From assembly GCA_022563195.1 (NCBI GenBank), contig JADFNV010000004.1, positions 1-64,000 on the forward strand: a stretch of 64,000 bases of DNA. Direction: 5' to 3'. Source of the stretch: Pseudomonadota bacterium (GTDB lineage: Bacteria; Pseudomonadota; Gammaproteobacteria; Steroidobacterales; Woeseiaceae). Below the pieces are notes generated by a model, which ran no database searches, was not told where the DNA came from, and saw only the letters and a list, made by a program, of their open reading frames with translations. Positions 9,159 through 18,927 of this stretch are shown one piece after another. The translations under genes were made by a program, and so were the position numbers. The stretch's first letter is position 1, and each line of letters begins with the position of its first letter.

Positions 9159-10286
9159 TTACACGGCGGCCAATAGTTCCCGGCGTCTTGCAAATACAAG
9201 GAAGTAAACCGACGCGTACAAGGCTACAACGACCAGCCCAATCCATTCAATTTCCAGTGGCGTGAACTGATACAGCAATACCAGTGCGCATATCGCCAGC
9301 CAGTTGCCGGCGACGTAAGTTAATCGCCCAAAGCGCTCGACCGTAAACTTCAGGTTGTCGGTATACAGCCGGATCAATGAGTCCAGCGAATTGATAACGA
9401 AGATGACGCCAACAATGACCATCGCCAGTTGCAAGATGCTGCCAACTTCAATGCCAGTGCTGAAGTAGTAGTACAGCACGGAAAACCAGATCGCGATGGG
9501 AATGGATGGCACGACCAGCAGCGCCAACATCAGTTGCCAGGTTTTTAGTCCACCGACGAACCGCGATACGAACTGGCCGATCATGATGCTCCAGGCAAAC
9601 CACCAGTACAGGTAGAACTGGTGATAGTCGGTGATCGGCGAGACGAAGCGACCGATGTTCGTGAAATAGCCGCCGATTCCGGTCATTGATTCAAGCAGGC
9701 CGCCGAAGCCCATGCCTGCCGCAAGCCAGGCGCCGACAATCAATACAAAGAACAGTATCGTGGAGGAGACGCTTAAGACCTTCACAAATTTGATGTCGGT
9801 GCTGGACGCCGCCGCCAGCAAGACGACGACGGCAACCAGGCCGAAGCGTGCCACGTCACTAATGCCGTCAACATAGGATGGCAGGTAAACAAGAAACAGG
9901 TACGCCGTAAACGCACAAGTACCGATAATGACGATGTTGTTAGTGATCCGAATCGCTGGAATTTCAAACAGTTTGAGACGTGGCTCGACGATACAAAAAT
10001 AAAACGTCGTCAAGAAATAGAATGCCCATACCAGGAATCCCCAGAAACCGAACTCGATGGCCAGCGGATTTGTGAATGCATACAATTCCTCGGTACGGTA
10101 TACCTCAAAGTCCACCAATGGAAACATGATCAATCCGACATCAAGGCCGGATGTAAACAGTATGGCCATGAACGTGAAGAGTGAAACCGGCATCGGTCCG
10201 GTACAGCGAACATTGCGCCACTTCGTAACCAATACCGCCGAGGTCAGCAGCGTTATGATGATGGCGATGGTCAGAATCAAGGTCAT
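9159..10286 (-). CDS. BCCT-family transporter, short form
   Basis: Polytopic inner-membrane protein of 375 residues with about ten helices. It resembles the betaine/choline/carnitine transporter family: FMAILFTSGLDVGLIMFP matches the family's glycine-rich helix, YLYWWFAWSIMIGQFVSRF matches the FYWAWW...GxFxARIS signature, and FVINSLDSLIRL matches the TSxDS motif. Classical BCCT proteins exceed 500 residues. This one starts beyond the usual first two helices and has a shortened C-terminus. ATG 10286 follows the stop of the PHP gene by five bases with GTGGA upstream, so it is the last gene of the leftward operon. Substrate is unknown, though family members usually carry quaternary amines. Confidence 0.7.
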   Translation of the reverse strand: MTLILTIAIIITLLTSAVLVTKWRNVRCTGPMPVSLFTFMAILFTSGLDVGLIMFPLVDFEVYRTEELYAFTNPLAIEFGFWGFLVWAFYFLTTFYFCIVEPRLKLFEIPAIRITNNIVIIGTCAFTAYLFLVYLPSYVDGISDVARFGLVAVVVLLAAASSTDIKFVKVLSVSSTILFFVLIVGAWLAAGMGFGGLLESMTGIGGYFTNIGRFVSPITDYHQFYLYWWFAWSIMIGQFVSRFVGGLKTWQLMLALLVVPSIPIAIWFSVLYYYFSTGIEVGSILQLAMVIVGVIFVINSLDSLIRLYTDNLKFTVERFGRLTYVAGNWLAICALVLLYQFTPLEIEWIGLVVVALYASVYFLVFARRRELLAAV

Positions 10287-10291
10287 CGTAT

Positions 10292-12577
10292 TTACTTTTC
10301 CACCTGCACCCATATCGGGTTCGAAAAAGCCTGCCGGCCGTCGGCATCTTCTACGATGACGCTATACCAAGTGTCCGTCGCAGGTTGAACCGTAAACGTC
10401 ACCTGCTTGACGGTGGTCTCGTGGTCGAACTCGCGCCGCTTTACCTCGATTCCTCTCTCGATTACACGTACCGAGTGGAGCCCTGCCGCTGCCTGCAGCT
10501 TATAGGCCAAGGTAAGGTCTGTGGCGCGCGGATGCGAAATCTCTTCGCCAAATATAATCTCCGGATACACCAGCGGGCCCTGGCTTGCGAATGCACGGCC
10601 ATGTTTTAACGCTGTCACGAAGCTTGCCACGTTCAGATCGCCTTCAATGTAGGCATAGGTGCGCGACGTGCCGGACTCTTCATTCCAGACGTCGTGAACA
10701 TCGGATCCGCCCGCCAGGTACGCTCTCTTGCCGTTGTTCCACAACTGCCAGGTTCGTTGCAGCGTCAAACTGTTGTCGCCCGATGTAATTTCTATGACGT
10801 CGAAACTCTCATCCAGTCCACCCGGCACCGCTGAATCGATCTTGCCGTCATGTTCGATCTCCAGCTCGAGGCTCCGAAAATACCCATACTCGCTGTAGGG
10901 GTGATTCACATGCACGACATCGGCTCCCATGCGACGTGCCTCTGCAAAAATCTGTTGCACCGTCGACGCGCCTATATCGATCTCGATGATTGCACCGTCG
11001 TCCAGTGGATAGGCATTGAAATGCGCCCAGGACGGCGACAGTTCCGTGCCCGGAATAAACTCGATGCCACGCGAACGGGACAATCGAGCCAGTTCGGCGT
11101 TATTAATGACGGAATCGTGGTCACTGAGGAACGTGATGTCGACACCTGATGCAAGCTCGGACCGCAACACGTAAAGGGGTTCGGAAAAACCGTCCAGAAC
11201 GTCCGAATGGTGGTGTAAATCAGCACTGAACCAGCCATGTTCCTGTGGTCTTGCCGTAACTTCAATTTCGGCTCGCAGGTTTACGGTCAGCCCGGGTTTG
11301 ACCGACACATCGTAAAAAACCGGCATGGACGAAAAACCGCCGCCCGCCGAGATACGTAGCTGGTAATCTCCGGGCGCCATCGTCATTCTGGCATGACCGG
11401 GCGTGTCGAACTCCGTGAAAAAAGTGTTCTTGCCGAAAAATTCGATGATCGCCTCATTGCCTGTTTCGATGCTGATACGTGCGTCCAGGGGCTCGTGCGT
11501 TTGCTTCGTGATGACCTCCAACTCTATCGAACCGGGCGGCTGCAGGCCCGAAAAGTCCTGCCTGACATTCTTGTCGGGCTCGACTGTCAGATTGACGGCG
11601 GCAGAGCGTGAATATCCACTAGCGGTTGCATAAATCTCGTAATCCCCGACAGGCAGTTGCAAGTCGTAGTGTCCATTGTCGCCGATCGTCCAGGCCATCA
11701 CTTTGTCCTGCCGCGACACGATGACCGCCGGTGCAGCAACATCATGACCGTCAGCGTCGGTCACCAGGCCCACTATCTTGCCGGAAGCAAGACCGGTCGC
11801 GCGGATCTCCTCTTTTACGAGCAAAGCAAGGTCGCCACGGTTTTCGATTTGCAATACCGCCGCGAAGGTCTTGCTTTCCCCTGCTGCCAGCGTGTGCGGA
11901 AGATAACGATCGCGGCCACCATAGCTGACGAATTCGGAGAACGGCGCATGCAAGCCGAGCACCCATTGCTCATCATATGCGGCAGACCAGTCACCAAAAG
12001 CTTGCGCCTCGCTGCTGGAAGTGACTCCGGAGAGTCCCGGAACACCGAACAGGTGACCACCGTCGGGCCACACGACGTAGCCAGTCAACAAGTTCGTCAG
12101 CGGCTGTTTGCCGTGATTGACCATAGTCGTGACGATGTTGATCCGTGGGTCGTTGTCACACAGTCGGTAGAAAGTCACCAGCTCGACCTCACCCCAGTCA
12201 CGCTCTGTTCGAATGACCACTTCGTCGGGAGATTGACGGTCGATCGTGACGCGCTGGTAAGTCGTGGGCCAGCTCGACCAGTTGTTCGGCATGAAGTCGG
12301 CCAACGAGGCAATGTCATAGCCGACGACACCGTCTCTTATCAAGGCAATATCCAGGATGCCACCGCGGGCCACGCCCCAGGGCGGTGCCGTCTCGACGGC
12401 AAAGGCAACCGCAAACAGTCCATTATTGATCGTAATGTCATTGTCGCCCTGGGCGTCACCGCGCAGTATCGGTGTCGGGCCACGCTGCACTGTCAGTTCG
12501 GCAAAAACGACTGGCGCCAGCAGCGTCGTTAAGCCGATGAGCAGCAAATTTTTAAATGCACCTGGTCCTGATGACAT
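10292..12577 (-). CDS. Exported CehA/McbA-type PHP-domain metallohydrolase
   Basis: 761-residue secreted protein. Residues 1-26 are a signal peptide (LLLIGLTTLLAPVVFA). A beta-rich N-terminal part to about residue 250 is followed by two carboxypeptidase-regulatory-like beta domains (around 255-335 and 345-435). A PHP metallophosphoesterase-fold domain begins near residue 448 with WFSADLHHHSDVLDGF, FLSDHDSV, PGTELSP and HVNHPYSEYG, and ends with GSDVHDVW. These supply the His/Asp metal ligands. The family includes CehA (carbaryl hydrolase) and many uncharacterised exported hydrolases. ATG 12577 has GGAGGG upstream. It lies in the leftward operon between the MFS and BCCT transporters and probably cuts an ester, amide or phosphoester bond in the periplasm. 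Confidence 0.82.
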   Translation of the reverse strand: MSSGPGAFKNLLLIGLTTLLAPVVFAELTVQRGPTPILRGDAQGDNDITINNGLFAVAFAVETAPPWGVARGGILDIALIRDGVVGYDIASLADFMPNNWSSWPTTYQRVTIDRQSPDEVVIRTERDWGEVELVTFYRLCDNDPRINIVTTMVNHGKQPLTNLLTGYVVWPDGGHLFGVPGLSGVTSSSEAQAFGDWSAAYDEQWVLGLHAPFSEFVSYGGRDRYLPHTLAAGESKTFAAVLQIENRGDLALLVKEEIRATGLASGKIVGLVTDADGHDVAAPAVIVSRQDKVMAWTIGDNGHYDLQLPVGDYEIYATASGYSRSAAVNLTVEPDKNVRQDFSGLQPPGSIELEVITKQTHEPLDARISIETGNEAIIEFFGKNTFFTEFDTPGHARMTMAPGDYQLRISAGGGFSSMPVFYDVSVKPGLTVNLRAEIEVTARPQEHGWFSADLHHHSDVLDGFSEPLYVLRSELASGVDITFLSDHDSVINNAELARLSRSRGIEFIPGTELSPSWAHFNAYPLDDGAIIEIDIGASTVQQIFAEARRMGADVVHVNHPYSEYGYFRSLELEIEHDGKIDSAVPGGLDESFDVIEITSGDNSLTLQRTWQLWNNGKRAYLAGGSDVHDVWNEESGTSRTYAYIEGDLNVASFVTALKHGRAFASQGPLVYPEIIFGEEISHPRATDLTLAYKLQAAAGLHSVRVIERGIEVKRREFDHETTVKQVTFTVQPATDTWYSVIVEDADGRQAFSNPIWVQVEK

Positions 12578-12604
12578 TCGATCCCTCCGTCGTGCTTCGT
12601 GGTC

Positions 12605-13888
12605 TTAGGTGATTTCCCGCCGCGCGATGATGACTTTCAGCCGCCAGGCTGAGAGCGCGCCCAGCACGCCCATTATCGCAATGCCAGTAAAGTAAATTCC
12701 GTAACCAAGCCGGCCAGGATAGCGTTGCAGAAGCGCTCCATTGATCAACGGCAGGTAGATGTCCGGCGAATAACCGAGCAATGAGATCGCCCCGATCGCC
12801 AGACCCTTAATACGATTGTCGATGTTGCAGCTTTCCAGAGTGGCCCAGAATATTCCGCGTACAGCATACGTCAGAATGCCGATCAACAGGACCACGGCCA
12901 GCAAAGTCGGAATGCCGACAGTCGTTGGCAGGACAACGAGGCCGCCAAGCGATATCGACGCGAGCAGCAGTAATATCGCCAGGACTTTTTCCCGGTCGAG
13001 AAAGTCGCCGGCGAAGCCCGCGGTCGCTGCGCCGATTGGGCGCATCCACAGCTTGGCGACGGTAATCGAACCGACAGCAACGGCAGACAGGCCGTAGTGT
13101 TGTTGCATATACGCTGAAAAGGAATAGGTCGCCCAGAACAGCTGGTATCCGCACAAGATACAAAAAGCCGCCAGCCAGATTTCGATTTTGCTTAAGATGA
13201 TGCGAACGTCTTCTAGAAAATTGACGTCTGCCTTGGCCGATTCCTCAGGCAGTATCGCCGGGCGGCTGTCTTTTATGAGGAACAGCACGACCGGAGACAG
13301 CAACAGCATGAATACGATGTAAAACCAGATGACTTTTCGCAGCGCCACGTCTGCGGCCTGGCCAAGACCTTCCAGCCAGTAGGCGAACAGTGCAACAGCG
13401 ATGGTCGCGAGTATGGCTTCTACCAGGCCGCGACCGCCGTCTAAAATGCCGAAGAAGCGGCCCTGCTCCTCCGGTCGCGCCAGTACGGCCACGGCCTTGA
13501 TCAGGGCAGACCAGAATGTCAGGCCGGTCGCAATACCCCAGCCGGCAAAGATTATCTGCAGCTCGAGGAATGAAGGTTCGGAAGCAAACCAGATACCCAA
13601 AAAGCCGGCCGCGGCCAGTGAAAACGACATCAGGATGCGTGGCGCCACATGGTCGGCAAGCCAGCCGCTGGGAATGTAGGTCAGTACGAAAATGACGCCG
13701 AGCATTGCGTAACACTGACCGAGCTGTGCGGCAGTGATCGAATACGACTCGAGTATCGTCACTTCGAAATTCTGTCGCAAATAGATCAGCGGGTATATCG
13801 CGCCCGCGGCAACAACGAGAACAGCCAGCTGGATATACCGCTGCAATAGCGTGTCTGATGAGCCGTCGTTTTTCGCAATGGCTGTCAT
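12605..13888 (-). CDS. Major facilitator superfamily transporter
   Basis: 427-residue inner-membrane transporter with twelve predicted helices in two halves separated by a cytoplasmic loop (around DSRPAILPEESAKADV). The loop after helix 2 holds GWLADHVAPRILM, the MFS motif A region. Its specificity cannot be read from sequence, but it overlaps the oxygenase gene by four bases and the PHP hydrolase gene follows by 27 bases, so it very likely moves the substrate or a product of this catabolic operon. ATG 13888 has GGAGG at ideal spacing. Confidence 0.85.
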   Translation of the reverse strand: MTAIAKNDGSSDTLLQRYIQLAVLVVAAGAIYPLIYLRQNFEVTILESYSITAAQLGQCYAMLGVIFVLTYIPSGWLADHVAPRILMSFSLAAAGFLGIWFASEPSFLELQIIFAGWGIATGLTFWSALIKAVAVLARPEEQGRFFGILDGGRGLVEAILATIAVALFAYWLEGLGQAADVALRKVIWFYIVFMLLLSPVVLFLIKDSRPAILPEESAKADVNFLEDVRIILSKIEIWLAAFCILCGYQLFWATYSFSAYMQQHYGLSAVAVGSITVAKLWMRPIGAATAGFAGDFLDREKVLAILLLLASISLGGLVVLPTTVGIPTLLAVVLLIGILTYAVRGIFWATLESCNIDNRIKGLAIGAISLLGYSPDIYLPLINGALLQRYPGRLGYGIYFTGIAIMGVLGALSAWRLKVIIARREIT

Positions 13889-14850
13889 TGCCGACCTCCA
13901 AACGCGGCAGGATCAAAACGCTCATCGATGGGTGCCGCGTCGGGCCAGTTTGATTGCCACACCGCTCTCGATACATCGCCTACGTGTATCTCCGCTCTCT
14001 CAAAACCCGGTACAGGCGGGCGCAGTGGCGTAACAACGGTATCGTATCGCGGCACGGCGAAGTACGGGAAACTGTATCGCTCAGCACTGCCGGTATTGAC
14101 CACTTTATGCGGCGTTGACACAAAATACCCACCAGACCATAACTCAAGTAAGTCACCAATATTCACTGTCAATGCATCGTTTGGCGGATCAGCTTTTATC
14201 CACTCATCGTCGTCGCGGCACTTGACGAACAAGCCTCCAACCGGATCAGGGGCAAGAATGGTGAGCGCATCAGTATCCTTATGCGGATGAATACCGTATT
14301 CGGATGCGTCCGCAGTCTGTGGCGGGTAATGCAACAACGTCATGTTGGTCAGTGGCGTTGCGAATAACTGCAGAAACGGGTCTCTGGCAGTGCCGAGAAT
14401 CTCGGCCAATGCTCCTAGCAGTACAGTCGCAACCCGGTCGCATTCGTGCCAGTAGTTCAGCAGGTGCCGTTTGAAGTGCCGAGGATTTTCAGGCCACTTG
14501 TTCGGCCCATACAAGTCGCAGGCCGAACAGACCGGGTGATCCGACTGCACCTCGAAGTGCAGCTTGTAGCCTTCGTAATTATCCGCGACTGCACCACCAC
14601 TGTTCGCGCTGAAGAAGTTCGATGGAATGTAACCGCGATAGTTATCCGGGCTTATGCGGTCGCCGAGCTTTATATCCATGGGCAATTCGAAATAATCAAT
14701 CACAGCGGTGCGTACTTGTGTAATGGTTGTCGCTGAAATGCCATGGCCGACAATATTCATGAAGCCGATATCACGGCAAGCCTTCTCAATCTCCTGAACC
14801 CTGCCCGAAGATACCGAGAGATCAATGAGCGGAAGGCTGCGCACCCTCAA
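13885..14850 (-). CDS. 2-oxoglutarate/Fe(II) oxygenase, isopenicillin-N-synthase-like
   Basis: Soluble non-haem iron oxygenase of about 321 residues. The iron ligands are HPHKDTDALT (His-x-Asp, residues 205-214) and TPHKVVN near residue 263. The RYSFPYF segment gives the Arg-x-Ser 2OG-binding pair. The N-terminal part (LPLIDLS...ACRDIGFMNIVGHGI) is the DIOX_N domain. Such enzymes hydroxylate, desaturate or demethylate small molecules. The start is uncertain: TTG 14850 or GTG 14844, both near GAGG. Its stop overlaps the MFS start (ATGA), and the upstream phosphatase-like pseudogene ends 12 bases before, so it belongs to the leftward operon. Confidence 0.85.
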   Translation of the reverse strand: MRVRSLPLIDLSVSSGRVQEIEKACRDIGFMNIVGHGISATTITQVRTAVIDYFELPMDIKLGDRISPDNYRGYIPSNFFSANSGGAVADNYEGYKLHFEVQSDHPVCSACDLYGPNKWPENPRHFKRHLLNYWHECDRVATVLLGALAEILGTARDPFLQLFATPLTNMTLLHYPPQTADASEYGIHPHKDTDALTILAPDPVGGLFVKCRDDDEWIKADPPNDALTVNIGDLLELWSGGYFVSTPHKVVNTGSAERYSFPYFAVPRYDTVVTPLRPPVPGFERAEIHVGDVSRAVWQSNWPDAAPIDERFDPAAFGGRQ

Positions 14851-14862
14851 ATCTTCAATGGG

Positions 14863-15835
14863 TCAGTCGACAAAACTCTGACCATCCAGATGGCCCTGAA
14901 TATCGGCGCGAATTTCCAATCGCAGGTGCCTGGCAATGGACGGAAGGATGTCGACAATGGCGGGCAACTCATAAAAATGTGCATTCAGATTTTTGCTGTT
15001 GGTCACAATCCAGATCAAACGTTCTCTTGCTGTCTGCCCACCGTGATGTTTGCCAGTATCCGCGTCTCGACCGTGATCGGTCGTAATCAATATCATCCAA
15101 TCTTCATTGTGCATTTGCTGCCTGTATTGCACGGCGCTCCAGATTTTGCCGATCTGGGCATCCATGAATTGCACAGCTGCAATCATTTCCGGGCCGTCAC
15201 CATATCTATGCCCGACATCATCGCTATATTCCAGGTATACCCAGGACAAATCAGGAGCTTCGATTTCGACATACCGTGCCGCTTCGCTGGCGACGATCTC
15301 ATCAATGTCCCTGATGTATTGGGCCATAAGGTCATGCGGAAACCGTTCTGTATCGTGTTCAAAGCCGTCAAAATAGTAGTCGAGCTTGTGGCCTCCGGCG
15401 GCTTCCAAGCCATCGCCCAGGAGCTTTGTCCTGTTGTCCAACCAGGTAGAGAAAACTGCGGTCTGCAGCGACGGATCGTGGGTTTTGGCGATTCTAAAAA
15501 TATCCCAATAGTCATAATTTGGATGACTGACAGAGTTGTCCCAGACGTTATGCTTGTTTGACCATGTTCCGGTGAGCAAACTGTTGTAACCAACTGCCGA
15601 AACCGTAGGACTCTCTGACGGCTCTCCCGGCGTACCGCCAACAAATTGCCCGCGTATACCCACGCTCCCCGCTTATTGCATCCAGGTTTGGCGTGGACAC
15701 GCTCTCCACAACATCCGCTGGGACACCATCAATGATTATGAAAATCGCTTTCGGTACGGGTGCCGGCGGTTGCGTTGCTTCGCTGTAGCCTGTCGACAGC
15801 ATGGCTGACAGGAATATGAGAGCCGACTTCTTCAA
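14863..15835 (-). pseudogene. Alkaline-phosphatase-superfamily phosphodiesterase, frameshifted
   Basis: Exported type I phosphodiesterase/nucleotide pyrophosphatase-like enzyme split into two frames. The first frame (15835 to about 15647) gives a signal peptide and the metal site FIIIDGVPADVV, then the conserved lead-in GYTRA. The expected continuation VGGTPGEPSESPTVSA lies in the next frame and runs to the stop at 14863 with DDVGHRYG and TTDHGRD metal ligands. Dropping one base at the AA on the minus strand (15646-15647) joins them as GYTRA-FVGG. The rest of the gene is intact, so this is either a very recent mutation or a sequencing error. TTG 15835 has GGGAG upstream and overlaps the stop of the FAD gene (TTGA). 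Confidence 0.8.
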
Positions 15836-17190
15836 TGCAAGCGAACTCCCTGGCGCAGTAATTCAGCCTGCAACAAATCGATATTGAGTTCCGCAAGACT
15901 AGTGTTATGTTTCACTGAGATCGCCGTTGCTGCACCTGCGCCCTGGCCAGTTACCGTGCAACACATCATGTTGCGAGTAGCGGCGTGGCTGTCTTTGTCA
16001 CCTCCAGTGATGCGGCCTGCTGTAATCAGGTTCTCGACGCCCTGCGGCAGCAAGGTTCGATAAGGCAGATGAAAATAGCGGCCGGTCGTGGGCAGTATCA
16101 GGATGCCATAGCCGTCGATGAATTCGGGGAAGATGCCGATGCTGTCATCGAATCGTGCCTGCTCGCGTACATCATTGGCAGTCATGTTATAGATCGCGTC
16201 AATTTTCCGGGTGTCCCTGATGCCGATCGTCATGCCAAAATTGCGCAGCTTCGCGTTCTCGCAACCGGGATTGAATTTTCGCATAGCTTCAATGGCGAAC
16301 ATGGCCTGACGACGCCCTTCTATTTCGCCACGCGTCAGGTCGTCGGGATCTGTCCCGTCGTAGCCCATTAAATGCACGAGGTTTAGATAGGTCAGGTCAC
16401 CCGAGTCGTATAGCGCACCCCAGGTGCCAGCAATCGTATCCAGATTTTCTGGAATGAGTCCTGCTTCACGCGCTTTTTCGAACGGTTTTCTTAAGAAAGG
16501 CGAAAACATGTCGTCCTCTTTGCCGCTTGTCTCAACCGACCATTCACCATAGGCCCAGTCCGAGTAGGTGTGCGGATCAGCCTTTACGTGCGCGATAAAT
16601 TTCTTTTTATCGACGCCTGACATTGAGAACATCACTGACGCGCCGATCATTTCCTCTTTCGGAGTTTTTTTCGTGATCGCACCGGCACGATAGGCGACAT
16701 CGGCATCGCCGGTGGCGTCAATGACTCGTTTTGCCAGTATAGCCTCGCGACCCGCCTTACTCTCGGTGATGACACCGGTAATCGTCCTGCCATCCATGAT
16801 CGGTGCAACAAACAGGCGGTGTAGCATCGGTGTAATGCCGGCTTCCTCAACGAGGGCGTCGGCCACGCATTTGAATGCCTCACCATCGAGCGCGAAACTG
16901 TCGGACTGCGGTTCAGGCGTGCCCGCACCCATTGATTTGGCGCGCTGTTCGAACTCGATGCCAACGCCTTCGGAGTCGACGGTCTGCTCGTGCCGGTACC
17001 AGGCGAAGCCTTCGACACCGACCGCGGTGATGTTGCCGCCAAAGCAGCCGAAACGCTCAAGAAGTGTTACCGACACTCCCGCTCGGGCGGCACCAATTGC
17101 CGCGGCCAGGCCACCGGGCCCGGAGCCAATGACAAGCACATCGGTTTCGTGAACAACATCAATTTCACGCGAAGGTTCTGTAATTCTCAT
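15832..17190 (-). CDS. FAD-dependent oxidoreductase (FAD_oxidored family)
   Basis: About 452-residue flavoprotein. The dinucleotide-binding motif VLVIGSGPGGLAAAIGAARAG sits at the N-terminus, followed by ERFGCFGGNITAVGVEG, typical of the PF12831-type family. RVIDATGDADVAYRAGA is the second FAD contact, and LITAGRITGGDKDSHAATR closes the fold. Members oxidise organic acids or alcohols with unknown partners. ATG 17190 is preferred. GTG 17199 would add three residues. It is the first gene of the leftward operon and diverges, across only about 70 bases, from the GMC-dehydrogenase/ABC-importer operon, so the two units probably share control. Confidence 0.85.
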   Translation of the reverse strand: MRITEPSREIDVVHETDVLVIGSGPGGLAAAIGAARAGVSVTLLERFGCFGGNITAVGVEGFAWYRHEQTVDSEGVGIEFEQRAKSMGAGTPEPQSDSFALDGEAFKCVADALVEEAGITPMLHRLFVAPIMDGRTITGVITESKAGREAILAKRVIDATGDADVAYRAGAITKKTPKEEMIGASVMFSMSGVDKKKFIAHVKADPHTYSDWAYGEWSVETSGKEDDMFSPFLRKPFEKAREAGLIPENLDTIAGTWGALYDSGDLTYLNLVHLMGYDGTDPDDLTRGEIEGRRQAMFAIEAMRKFNPGCENAKLRNFGMTIGIRDTRKIDAIYNMTANDVREQARFDDSIGIFPEFIDGYGILILPTTGRYFHLPYRTLLPQGVENLITAGRITGGDKDSHAATRNMMCCTVTGQGAGAATAISVKHNTSLAELNIDLLQAELLRQGVRLH

Positions 17191-17262
17191 TGCCTGCACC
17201 GTGTTACCGTAGCCTTGTTGTAAGAAGGTGGCCGGCGCGCCACCCGCAATTCTGGAAACTCG
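17191..17262. promoter_or_regulatory. Divergent promoter region of the two catabolic operons
   Basis: This 72-base spacer separates the start codons of the leftward six-gene operon and the rightward GMC/ABC operon and must carry both promoters. It contains a short G+C-rich palindromic stretch (GGCCGGCGCGCC, about 17231-17242). No regulator gene is adjacent, so control by a remote regulator is inferred. Confidence 0.35.
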
Positions 17263-18927
17263 ATGTCCGAATCCAATATCGACTATATCATCGTGGGTGC
17301 AGGCAGCGCTGGATGTGTGTTGGCGAATCGCCTGAGTGGAGACAGCGGCGTTTCCGTCTTGCTATTGGAGGCCGGTGGCAGCGCTAGACATCTTTTTTTG
17401 CAGATGCCCAGCGCATTCTCTTATCCCATACATATGCAGCGCTACAACTGGGGATTCGAGTCACAGCCGGAACCGTTTCTTGACGACCGACGAATTTCCT
17501 GCCCGCGGGGTCGTGGCCTTGGCGGATCGTCCAGTATTAACGGCATGGTTTACGTGCGTGGACATGCTGCCGATTTTGATACCTGGGAAACTTTAGGCGC
17601 CAGTGGCTGGAACTACCAGAATTGCTTGCCGTATTTTCGCAAAGCGGAATCCTGGGAAGGCGGTGCGGATGATTACCGTGGCGGTACAGGACCGTTGGGC
17701 GTCACCAACGGCAATGGCATGAAGAATCCGCTGTACCAGGCGTTTATCGACGCAGGAGTAGAAGCGGGCTATGCCGCGACCGATGACTACAACGGCTTTC
17801 GCCAGGAAGGCTTCGGCCCGATGCACATGACGATCGCCCGCGGTATCCGCGCGTCTACCGCTAACGCCTATTTGCGCCCGGTGCAGAAGCGGCCCAACCT
17901 GCAGGTGATGACCCACGCGCAGGTACTTAGCCTTGCGATGCATGGCCGCGTCGTCAACGGAGTTAATGTTCTGCGTGATGGCAGCGAGGAAACTCTTCTG
18001 GCGCGGCGCGAAGTAATTTTGTCGGCAGGCGCTGTGGGTTCGCCTACAATTCTCCAACTATCAGGCATTGGCCCCACCGACGTGCTCAGCAAAGCCGGTG
18101 TACCGGTGCGCCACGAATTACCTGGCGTCGGCCTGAACATGCAAGACCATCTCGAAGTGTATTTTCAGCTTCGTTGCAATCAAGCAATTACCTTGAACGG
18201 GCAACTCGGCTTGTTTTCGAAAGGTCTGATCGGTGTGCAGTGGTTACTGTTCCGGACAGGCTTAGGTGCTACCAATCACTTCGAATCCTGTGCCTTCATT
18301 CGTTCGAAAGCGGGGATCCAATGGCCCGACATTCAATACCATTTTCTGCCTGGCGCCATCAGCTATGACGGCAAATTAGCCGTCAAAGGCCATGGCTTTC
18401 AGGTCCACGTCGGACCGAACAAGCCCAAGAGCCGCGGCTCGTTGAGCATTGAGAGCAATGACCCGATGTCCAAACCGAAGCTCGAATTCAACTATATGCA
18501 GCACCCGGACGATCGCGAGGCTTTTCGTGCCTGCATCCGCCTGACTCGCGAAATAATGGGACAGCCGGCGATAAAACAATATGTGGAAAACGAAATTCAG
18601 CCCGGTGAGGACGTGCAGTCTGACGACGAGATCGATGCATGGATTCGCGCCAACGCCGAGACGGCCTTTCACGTTTCCTGTACTGCGAAAATGGGCGCAC
18701 AAGACGACGTCATGGCAGTGGTGGACAAGGAATGTCGGGTACTTGGCGTAGCTGGCGTCAGGGTGGTTGACTCGTCGGTGTTTCCAGAAATTACGAACGG
18801 CAATCTGAACGCGCCGACCATCATGGTCGCGGAACGAGCGGCAGATATGATTCGCGGTCAGCCTCTGCTAGCCAGCGAGGATGTGCCGGTATTCGAGCAT
18901 CCTGACTGGCGGAGCCAGCAACGTTGA
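17263..18927 (+). CDS. GMC-family choline dehydrogenase-like oxidoreductase
   Basis: 554-residue FAD enzyme, the usual length for glucose-methanol-choline oxidoreductases such as BetA and Alk[17 protein letters not shown] (residues 9-24) is the FAD motif. [18 protein letters not shown] is GMC signature 1, and [15 protein letters not shown] is signature 2. The active-site pair is His in [14 protein letters not shown] and Asn in [11 protein letters not shown] near the C-terminus. It oxidises a primary alcohol to an aldehyde. It is first in an operon whose other five genes encode an ABC importer. The livG-like start overlaps its stop, so the enzyme most likely acts on the imported compound or a product of it. 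Confidence 0.92.
   Translation: MSESNIDYIIVGAGSAGCVLANRLSGDSGVSVLLLEAGGSARHLFLQMPSAFSYPIHMQRYNWGFESQPEPFLDDRRISCPRGRGLGGSSSINGMVYVRGHAADFDTWETLGASGWNYQNCLPYFRKAESWEGGADDYRGGTGPLGVTNGNGMKNPLYQAFIDAGVEAGYAATDDYNGFRQEGFGPMHMTIARGIRASTANAYLRPVQKRPNLQVMTHAQVLSLAMHGRVVNGVNVLRDGSEETLLARREVILSAGAVGSPTILQLSGIGPTDVLSKAGVPVRHELPGVGLNMQDHLEVYFQLRCNQAITLNGQLGLFSKGLIGVQWLLFRTGLGATNHFESCAFIRSKAGIQWPDIQYHFLPGAISYDGKLAVKGHGFQVHVGPNKPKSRGSLSIESNDPMSKPKLEFNYMQHPDDREAFRACIRLTREIMGQPAIKQYVENEIQPGEDVQSDDEIDAWIRANAETAFHVSCTAKMGAQDDVMAVVDKECRVLGVAGVRVVDSSVFPEITNGNLNAPTIMVAERAADMIRGQPLLASEDVPVFEHPDWRSQQR

Noticed and set aside
11657-12532. 291-codon plus-strand frame
   Set aside because: Antisense shadow of the PHP hydrolase gene with no recognisable domain.
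14743-15561. 272-codon plus-strand frame
   Set aside because: Antisense to the phosphodiesterase pseudogene and the oxygenase start. Its residues show no family pattern.
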